Shown: in pieces, positions 57,920 through 64,000 of the stretch
Numbering within the stretch: the first letter of the stretch is position 1
How the letters are laid out: every line of letters starts with the position of its first letter
DNA from: CAXBBB01 sp963815505
GTDB taxonomy: Bacteria > Bacteroidota > Rhodothermia > Rhodothermales > BA12
Reading direction: 5' to 3'
Length of the DNA stretch: 64,000 nt
Assembly (NCBI GenBank): GCA_963815505.1
Contig: CAWFGU010000024.1
Span: 1 to 64,000, forward strand
Notes under the pieces: generated by a model
Told to the model about the DNA's origin: nothing
Database searches by the model: none
The model's input: only the letters and a program-made list of their open reading frames with translations
Program-made: the position numbers and the translations under genes

Positions 57920-58852
57920 ATGCCCGATCTCAACCGCCCGATGACGACCGCGCAGTGGGGCTTGCTCGGCGTCCTGTCGCTGCTCTGGGGCAGTTCGTTC
58001 TTCTGGGCCGAGTTGGCCCTCGTCAGCCTGCCGCCGCTGACACTAGTGCAAGGGCGATTGGTGTTTGGCTCGCTGTTCCTGCTGGCTGCGCTCCGCGTGC
58101 TCGGTGTCGCGCTGCCGACCGAGTGGAAGCTGTGGCGCTCGCTGTTCGTGCTCGGCGCGTTCAACTCGGCCATTCCGTTTACGCTGCTCTTTTGGGGGCA
58201 GACGCGTATCGACAGCAGCCTGGCGGCCATTCTCAACGCGAGCACGCCGGTGTGGAGCGTGCTGCTGGCGCACTTCTTCTCGTCCGACGAGACGATCACC
58301 CCGGCGCGGCTGAGCGGCGTGCTGGTGGCGCTGGCAGGCGTCGCCGTCATCATCGGTCCGTCGGCGTTGGGCGGTGCGGATGGCATCCTGCTGGCCGAAC
58401 TCGCCTGCGTCGGCGCGTCGATGTGCTATGCCGCCACGACGATTTACGCCCGGACGCTCAAAGGCAAGATCGCCCCGACGGCGATGGCGACCGGGCAACT
58501 GGCGTGCGGCGCGCTGCTGCTGCTGCCCGTTACGCTCATCGTCGATCAGCCGTGGACGCTGACCGGCGTGCAGTGGTCGAGCGTCGGTGCCGTCCTTGCG
58601 CTGGCGCTGCTGTCGACCGCCGTCGCCTACACGATTTACTTCCGCCTGCTCGCCGCGACCGGTCCGACGAACGTCGTTCTCGTCACCTTCCTCGTCCCGA
58701 TTACGGCTCTGCTGTTGGGCGTGCTCGTGCTCAAAGAGGAACTGGTGCTGCGCCAGTTGGGCGGATTGCTGCTGATTGCGCTGGGGCTGGCTGCCATCGA
58801 CGGGCGGTTGCTGCGCAGGCTGGCCGGACGCTCCAAGCCGGACACCGCCTAG
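57920..58852 (+). CDS. EamA/DMT-family transporter
   Basis: 310 aa from the ATG at 57920 (57941 possible) with ten hydrophobic helices in two EamA halves: LLGVLSLLWGSSFFWAELAL and LLAELACVGASMCYAATTIYAR mark their starts. Members export metabolites or amino acids; the substrate is unknown. The longer frame from 57845 lacks homology. Single gene. Confidence 0.92.
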   Translation: MPDLNRPMTTAQWGLLGVLSLLWGSSFFWAELALVSLPPLTLVQGRLVFGSLFLLAALRVLGVALPTEWKLWRSLFVLGAFNSAIPFTLLFWGQTRIDSSLAAILNASTPVWSVLLAHFFSSDETITPARLSGVLVALAGVAVIIGPSALGGADGILLAELACVGASMCYAATTIYARTLKGKIAPTAMATGQLACGALLLLPVTLIVDQPWTLTGVQWSSVGAVLALALLSTAVAYTIYFRLLAATGPTNVVLVTFLVPITALLLGVLVLKEELVLRQLGGLLLIALGLAAIDGRLLRRLAGRSKPDTA

Positions 58853-59107
58853 TCTGCGGTCCTGATCCATGGGCAGTGGGGCGCACGCACCGGGCGATAC
58901 GCAGTGCAACGCGACGGACCATCAATCCAGGACGCACAAGCGACATGCTGCGTAACGTCAACGCGAAGGGTGTAACGAGGTCTACGATGCGACGGCGGGT
59001 TACACGTTCCTCCCACGTGGCCGCAACGGAGGGTGAGGCTCGGCTATAAGATGCACTACCCGACGCCGATCGGCTGCCGGGCATTCTCAACCAGACTTTT
59101 TGTACCC

Positions 59108-59635
59108 ATGACCAACACGAACAACGACCGCCTCCTGACCGGCTTCTTTGCCGACCGCGCTCACGCCGATCGCGCCTACGCCGACCTCCGCACCGCGGGC
59201 CTCGGCGAAGACCAGATCAGCGTGATGATGTCGCAGGACACGCGCGACTCTCACTACACCGGTGGCGGCGCGGTAGGGACGGCACATACCGAAATGGGCA
59301 CCAAAGCGAGCGAAGGTGCTGGAGTCGGCGGCGCCGTCGGCGGTACGATCGGTGGCATCTTGGGCGCGATCAGCGCTGCGGCCGCTCCCATCGTGTTTCC
59401 GGGAATTGGCCTTGCCATCAGTGGCCCCATCGCTGCCGCTCTCATGGGAGCCGGTGCTGGTGGATTGGGCGGAAGCCTCTTGGGTGGACTCGTTGGAGCC
59501 GGTATTCCTGAGGAGCGCGTCGAGCGCTACGAAAGCGGACTCAAGGAAGGCGGCGTGCTGTTGGGCGTCCACCCGCGCTCCGAGGCCGAGGCGGCCCAGG
59601 TTGCCAACGTCTTCCGTCAGTACAACGCTAGCTGA
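59108..59635 (+). CDS. General stress protein 17M-like, glycine-zipper protein
   Basis: 175 aa. Residues 8-45 (LLTGFFADRAHADRAYADLRTAGLGEDQISVMM) match the YflT/GSP17M N-terminal domain. The middle (about 75-145) is a Gly/Ala-rich double hydrophobic hairpin (glycine zipper: GGAVGGTIGGILGAISAAAAPIVFPGIGLA), and the end (YESGLKEGGVLLGVHPRSEAEA) is the usual closing strand. Probably a stress-induced, membrane-associated protein. Followed by a strong hairpin. Confidence 0.87.
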   Translation: MTNTNNDRLLTGFFADRAHADRAYADLRTAGLGEDQISVMMSQDTRDSHYTGGGAVGTAHTEMGTKASEGAGVGGAVGGTIGGILGAISAAAAPIVFPGIGLAISGPIAAALMGAGAGGLGGSLLGGLVGAGIPEERVERYESGLKEGGVLLGVHPRSEAEAAQVANVFRQYNAS

Positions 59636-59657
59636 TCTCTGATCACAAGCATTCCGC

Positions 59658-59689
59658 GAGGGCGGCGTCCGGTTTCGGACGTCGCCCTC
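59658..59689. terminator. Bidirectional terminator
   Basis: GAGGGCG-g-CGTCCg pairs with cGGACG-t-CGCCCTC around a 4-nt loop, between convergent genes. Confidence 0.7.
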
Positions 59690-59695
59690 GTTGCT

Positions 59696-61096
59696 CTAGC
59701 GAAGCGTCCGCCCACAACCGCGATAGGGCTGGCCGTTCAACGTCACCACGACGGATGCCGTAAACGCCTCGCCGCTCATGCTGTCGTAGCACGCTCCATC
59801 GGTGATGGCGACTTCCAGGCGGTGCGCTTCAGTCCGGGCGCGGTAGATCGTCCGTCCGTTCGCGTCGCGCGTGGGCTGGGGAGCGGGCGTCACGGCGGTC
59901 TTAGTTGCGTAGTCGTAGGCGAACGTGATGCGGTCGCCGTCGCGGATGGTCAGTTCCCATCCCGGCTCCTGCCCGACCCCTCGGAAGCCGACGCCTCCGA
60001 ACCGAGCCGCCTCGCGCCGCGACGCTTCGTAGTCGACTCGGCAGTTGGTGTAGGTCCGCCCTCGGACTTCGAGTAGCGCGGTCTCGTCCCTGGTCCACAC
60101 GACCAGGTCGCCGTCCTGATACCTGGCTCCGCTTGCGGCGCGGACTTGGCCGAGCACGCGGTAGTGTAGCCCGAGCGATTCGGGAAGCCAAACGGCGAGT
60201 TCGCCCGGTCCCGTCCGCGTCGTGAACGTGGGTCCGCCGTCGGGGCAGGCGTACGCGAAGGTCTGGCCTGTCTGCTGAGGAATCATCGGCAGGTCGAGGC
60301 TCCCAGTTTCGACTGTCGCGGCGCGGCGGAAAAGCATCGTTCCCCTCGCGCCCGATAGAATAAGTCGGTCCCCATCGACGATGAAGTTGGTGATCCCGCC
60401 AAACGAGCGGAAGAACGCATCTGACGCCGCGGGCGACGGGCACGCCGCGAGCGTCGACAGTCCTTGCGAGAGCGTGAGCCGGTCGGCACCCTCGACGCGG
60501 AACGTGCCGCCGTAGCGGTTGCAATCGGCCTGGCCGGAGTAGCTGCCATCCGATACAAACGCCAGCGTGAACGGCGTATCGTCATCCATCCGCGTCATAC
60601 CAGTTCCCTGGTTGACTTCAGACAGCCGCCACGACGACCCTGTCAACGAGCCGCGCGGCTGCTGCGTCGCCGTCCTGCCTGGAGCCACCTGAACGACGAC
60701 GATTTCGACATCGTCCGTCGGCGCGTTCTGGGTCAGAACGGGATACGCCGTATCGGTCGTCCACACCATCTGTCCCTGCGCATCCCGAATCGTAGCGCGG
60801 ACGGCATAGCGCATCCGGCTATCTACGTCGGAGGGGGCGTACGTCAGGCGGAACGGGATCGGCACCTGACGGCGGTCGGTGCGGATGATCTGCTCGGCGA
60901 GGATGGTCGAGACGGCGTCGGCCCTGCTCACGTCGAGCAGTTGGACCGTCACAACGGCGTCCGGCGGGAGGGCGACGCGTTGGCGGTACGTGATCGAGCC
61001 GGTGAGAACGGCGTCGTCCGCCGAGCGGTTGGAGTCGGAGCGCGACGAGGAGCAGCCCGCTAGCAGCAGGACGAAAACCAGAAGGCGAGTGGGCAT
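59696..61096 (-). CDS. Multidomain lipoprotein: YbaY, META/HslJ, MliC and COG3650-like domains
   Basis: 466 aa with lipobox LAGC. Domains in order: YbaY-like (about 30-145: LTGSITYRQRVALPPDAVVTVQLLDVSRAD), META/HslJ (about 150-255: SSWRLSEVNQG...QADCNRYGGTFRV), MliC-type lysozyme inhibitor fold (about 275-350: FAYACPDGGPTFTTRTGPGELAVWLPE, YTNCR), and a C-terminal COG3650-like part (GVGQEPGWELTI...ITDGACYDSMSGEAF...GCGR). All four are periplasmic stress or lysozyme-resistance modules. The ATG at 61096 is chosen for the signal peptide. Single gene. Confidence 0.85.
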   Translation of the reverse strand: MPTRLLVFVLLLAGCSSSRSDSNRSADDAVLTGSITYRQRVALPPDAVVTVQLLDVSRADAVSTILAEQIIRTDRRQVPIPFRLTYAPSDVDSRMRYAVRATIRDAQGQMVWTTDTAYPVLTQNAPTDDVEIVVVQVAPGRTATQQPRGSLTGSSWRLSEVNQGTGMTRMDDDTPFTLAFVSDGSYSGQADCNRYGGTFRVEGADRLTLSQGLSTLAACPSPAASDAFFRSFGGITNFIVDGDRLILSGARGTMLFRRAATVETGSLDLPMIPQQTGQTFAYACPDGGPTFTTRTGPGELAVWLPESLGLHYRVLGQVRAASGARYQDGDLVVWTRDETALLEVRGRTYTNCRVDYEASRREAARFGGVGFRGVGQEPGWELTIRDGDRITFAYDYATKTAVTPAPQPTRDANGRTIYRARTEAHRLEVAITDGACYDSMSGEAFTASVVVTLNGQPYRGCGRTLR

Positions 61097-61157
61097 GGCT
61101 CAGCAGGAGAGTGGAAACCCGACCAACGAGCCGAGGCCGCACCTCATCCACCGGGTG

Positions 61158-61571
61158 CTACATCTTTACGCGCTCGGCTACAAAGGCCGACTGACTCCGC
61201 ACCCGCTCGCCGAGCAGCGCCACGATCCGGCGGCGCACCTCGGCTTCGTTCGTGAGTGCGAACGCCAACTCGTCTGAAGTCAACGCCCCATACACCACGC
61301 CGACGAGCGTCCGCTTTAGTCTAGAATCGCCCGCCAACGCCTGCGCCAACCGCTCGCGCTGATCGTCGGGCGCAAAGCCCTCGAATCCCGTGACGCGCTT
61401 GCCGACTTCGTGCGCGGCCAGCGTCAGCAGCGTCTCGTTCTGCAGCTTGAGGACGGGCCGCAGCGTAGCGTGAAAGAAGCGCTCCACGTCCGACGAAGCG
61501 GCGTCCGGGTCGGCGTCGACGGTGGGGCGGAGGGCGAGGAGAGCGGCGTCGCGGTTGGTCACGCTACTCAT
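61158..61571 (-). CDS. Conserved hypothetical protein of the Bacteroidota 'glyoxalase-like' type
   Basis: 137 aa. The pattern RDAALLALRP...FFHATLRPVLKLQNETLLTLAAHEV...RLAQALAGDSRLKRTLVGVVYGALT is known from small Bacteroidota proteins sometimes labelled glyoxalase without the glyoxalase fold. No catalytic motif visible. Its ATG overlaps the mazF stop by four bases (ATGA), so it is translated with mazEF and could be part of that module. Confidence 0.75.
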   Translation of the reverse strand: MSSVTNRDAALLALRPTVDADPDAASSDVERFFHATLRPVLKLQNETLLTLAAHEVGKRVTGFEGFAPDDQRERLAQALAGDSRLKRTLVGVVYGALTSDELAFALTNEAEVRRRIVALLGERVRSQSAFVAERVKM

Positions 61572-61891
61572 TGCAGTCCCAACTGAACACGTAGTGCGCG
61601 CTCCACGGCTCGCACGTCCGAAGAGGAAAGTGTACCTCCGCGGCCGACTACCCGCTGTTTGCTCACGGTTGTGAGTTGATCTGCCATCGCTTTACTCTTC
61701 CTGCCCTTGAAGTCGACGAGCGCATCACTCGGGTACACACGCTCTGTGTTGCTGGTGAGTGGTACGACTTGCACACGGTTGAGGTGTTTGTTGGCATCGT
61801 CCGAGCTCACGATGATTGCGGGGCGCTTCTTACGCATCTCGCCTCCTACTGACGGGTCAAAGTCGACCCACCACACGTCACCACGTTTCAT
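61568..61891 (-). CDS. mazF: MazF/PemK-type endoribonuclease toxin
   Basis: 107 aa. MKRGDVWWVDFDPSVGGEMRKKRPAIIVSSDDANKHLNRVQVVPLTS is the family signature with the catalytic-type Arg near position 23 and Thr/Ser in VVPLTSNT. It cuts mRNA when unbound. It overlaps the antitoxin gene by 14 bp and the next gene by 4 bp. ATG at 61891. Confidence 0.95.
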   Translation of the reverse strand: MKRGDVWWVDFDPSVGGEMRKKRPAIIVSSDDANKHLNRVQVVPLTSNTERVYPSDALVDFKGRKSKAMADQLTTVSKQRVVGRGGTLSSSDVRAVERALRVQLGLQ

Positions 61892-62111
61892 CGTCACCGG
61901 GGTCAAAAGTGGGGAGGTGCGATTCGGACCAAGCCAGCGCTTCGACATTGCGTTCCTCATCCTGCGCCATCTCCGCGTACGCGGCGTCCAAGTCGACAAC
62001 GTGCGGGCGAACCAAGCGCTCAATGAATCCGCTGATCCGACGAGGGCCTACGACGCGGTAGAGTCCATCGTATACCGACGCATCAAGCGTAATGGTCAAT
62101 TTTTTTGTCAT
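61878..62111 (-). CDS. RHH-type antitoxin, MazE-like
   Basis: 77 aa from the ATG at 62111. The start KKLTITLDASVYDGLYRVVGPRRISGFIERLVRPHV is a ribbon-helix-helix dimer, and the acidic tail (SHLPTFDPGDDETW) is the likely toxin-wrapping part. It neutralises the MazF-type toxin encoded next and should bind the phased repeats just upstream. The frame to 62357 is only a shadow of intergenic DNA. Confidence 0.9.
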   Translation of the reverse strand: MTKKLTITLDASVYDGLYRVVGPRRISGFIERLVRPHVVDLDAAYAEMAQDEERNVEALAWSESHLPTFDPGDDETW

Positions 62112-62118
62112 CAGGACT

Positions 62119-62146
62119 GCACGTGTATTTGCACGTCCAAATGCAC
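62119..62146. promoter_or_regulatory. Operator of the mazEF-like unit
   Basis: Upstream of the antitoxin ATG, GCACGT, GCACGT and GCACGG recur at 62119, 62131 and 62143, exactly 12 bp apart. GTGTATTTG (62123-62131) and CAAATGCAC (62138-62146) form an 8-of-9 inverted repeat. This is the kind of site ribbon-helix-helix antitoxins bind. Confidence 0.55.
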
Positions 62147-62254
62147 GGAGCCTGATCAAGTCGGTTCCTTTTCGCCTCATCCTCGCGTCTGCACGTTGAT
62201 TCGAGTCGCGGCGGCGTCGCATCTTGCGCATCTGCCCATCGCCCGACTGCTGCC

Positions 62255-64000
62255 ATGACCGACCGCCCAATCCCGACTCCGCCGAATTCAGAAGAGGCGT
62301 CGACTTCGTACGAGCCGTCCGCCATCGAAGCCAAGTGGCAGGGCTACTGGGAGACATCGGACTTCTTCCACGCCGACGAAATGTCGAACCGCGAGCCGTT
62401 CGTCGTCATGATGCCGCCGCCCAACGTGACGGGCCGCCTGCACATGGGCCACGCGTTGCAGGACGCCGTCCAGGATGCGCTGACACGGATGAAGCGGATG
62501 CAGGGCTACAACGCGCTGTGGATGCCGGGCCTGGATCACGCCGGAATCGCGACGCAGAACCGGGTCGAGCAGACGATGAAAGAGGAAACGGGCCAGACGC
62601 GCCACGATCTGGGCCGGGCCGCGTTTATCGACAAAGTGTGGGAGTGGAAGGACGAGTACGGCGGCGCGATCCTCGAGCAGAAGCGCCGCCTCGGCGTCAG
62701 CGCCGACAGCGAACGCAGCCGGTTCACGATGGACGAGGGCTTCACGCGTGCGGTCCAAGAGACGTTCGTCAAGCTGTATCAGGACGGCCTGATCTATCAG
62801 GGGCAACTACCTCGTCAACTGGGATCCGGATGGGCAGACGGCGATCTCCGACGAGGAGGTCGACAACGTCGAGCGGGACGGCAGTCTGTGGTTCGTGCGC
62901 TACGAGTTGGAGGACGAGAGCGGCAGCATTGTCGTCGCGACGACGCGGCCCGAGACGATCATGGGCGATACGGCCGTCGCGGTGCATCCCGAGGACGAGC
63001 GCTACGCCGATCTGGTGGGCAAAAACGTCCGCGTGCCGCTGACCGATCGGGTCGTTCCCGTCATTGCCGACGACTACGTCAAGAGCGATTTTGCCAACGG
63101 CGCGCTCAAGATCACGCCCGCGCACGACAAGAACGACTTCGACATCGGCAAGCGTCATGACCTGGAGTTCATCTCCGTCATCGGACCGGACGCCAAGATG
63201 CTCGACGCGGCCGGTGTCTATGCCGGGCAGGACCGCTTTGAAGCGCGCAAGGCCATCGTCGCCGACTTGGAAGCGGCTGGTCTGCTCGACAAAATCGAGC
63301 CGTACAAGACGACCGTCCCGATCAGCAGCCGCAGCAAGGCTGTCATTGAGCCGCTGCAGAGCACGCAGTGGTTCGTGCGGATGAAGCCGCTCGCCGATCC
63401 CGCGTTGGAAGTCGTCCGCGACGGCCAGGTCGTCTTCCATCCCAAGCGCTGGGAGAACGAGTACTACCGCTGGCTCGAAAACGTGCGCGACTGGACGATC
63501 AGCCGCCAGCTCTGGTGGGGCCACCGCATTCCGGCGTGGTACTACGTGGGCGCCGATGGTGAGCGCGACGAGACGCGCGACCCGGTCGTCAGCATCGACC
63601 AACCCGAGCCGGGTATGGTGCAGGACGACGACGTGCTCGACACCTGGTTCTCGAGCTGGCTGTGGCCCTTCGCCACGCTGGGCTGGCCCCAAACGACGCG
63701 CGATCTGGCCGCCTTCTATCCCGGCCACGTGCTCGTCAGCGGCTACGACATCCTCTACTTCTGGATCGCGCGGATGGTGATGGCGGGCCTGCACTTCATG
63801 GACGCCCCGCCCTTCCGCGACGTGTTCATTACGGGCATGATCAAGGACGCCCAGGGCCGATGGATGAGCAAGAGCCTGGGCAACGGCATCGACCCGATCG
63901 ACATGATCGAGCAGTATGGAGCCGACGCCGTCCGCTACAGCCTGACCGTCTTGTGCACGCCCGGCCAGGACATCCGCCTCGAACCGACCAAGTTCGAGAT
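62255..64000 (+). CDS. valS: Valyl-tRNA synthetase, 5' part, one frameshift, cut by window end
   Basis: The HIGH-type motif PPPNVTGRLHMGHAL is at about residues 54-68. The editing (CP1) domain follows (VVATTRPETIMGDTAVAVHPED, ALKITPAHDKNDF). The block WWGHRIPAWY and the KMSKS-type RWMSKSLGNGIDP come next. The gene runs off the window at 64000, so the anticodon-binding end is missing. The frame breaks at the G run 62800-62803; one G fewer gives QGNYLVNWDPDGQTAISDEEVD. For this essential enzyme sequencing error is near certain. Start ATG at 62255. Confidence 0.95.

Overview
This is a GC-rich chromosomal window, most likely from a Bacteroidota-Rhodothermota type bacterium (Rhodothermales or Rubricoccus-like). 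The reasons are a type IX secretion C-terminal sorting domain on an FDPG-repeat protein, two matches to the Bacteroidota promoter element TAnnTTTG placed directly before start codons, a B12-dependent class II ribonucleotide reductase, a sigma-54 with a long acidic insert, and many small outer-membrane lipoproteins. The species call is inference. Layout: 0-1.5 kb, two tandem paralogous lipoproteins; 1.8-4.8 kb, nrdJ; 5-13.7 kb, housekeeping genes (MerR/TipAS regulator, ruvB, DUF3109, rpoN, tadA, cysteine desulfurase) with a DUF4160/DUF2442 pair; 13.8-25.8 kb, lipid kinase, nhaA, AraC/NmrA divergent pair, tsaE, pgeF, a receiver-only regulator, aroE, an ABC ATPase and metH; 25.8-27.4 kb, an accessory patch with phased repeats and a Fic gene interrupted by a small palindromic element; 27.4-42.4 kb, envelope genes (acetolactate-decarboxylase-like lipoprotein, BatA-like protein, phosphodiesterase, T9SS cargo, ABC exporter, glycosyltransferase, protease/TolB/barrel fusion); 43-45.3 kb, tig and clpP; 45.4-51.8 kb, an alginate-like polysaccharide synthesis/export cassette; 51.9-57.8 kb, a restriction-modification/DUF4062 island with repeats; 57.9-64 kb, transporter, stress protein, multidomain lipoprotein, mazEF, and the 5' part of valS, cut off by the window end. 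The most interesting region is the polysaccharide cassette. A TolC-like outer-membrane protein, a cytoplasmic-domain/HlyD fusion (Alg44-like layout) and an Alg8-like GT2 synthase are tightly coupled, and the synthase carries a C-terminal right-handed beta-helix of the pectate-lyase type in the same polypeptide. This suggests polymerisation, modification and export of one glycan by a three-protein machine. Just downstream is a possible defence island: a winged-helix protein, a perfect 16-bp palindrome between 19-bp direct repeats, a type IIG restriction-modification enzyme, and a stand-alone DUF4062-like protein. A strong caveat applies throughout: at least eleven genes, including metH, valS and aroE, contain single-base indels, most often one extra G in a G run. 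Their protein sequence is well preserved in the alternate frames, so I read most of these as sequencing or assembly errors, not as true pseudogenes.
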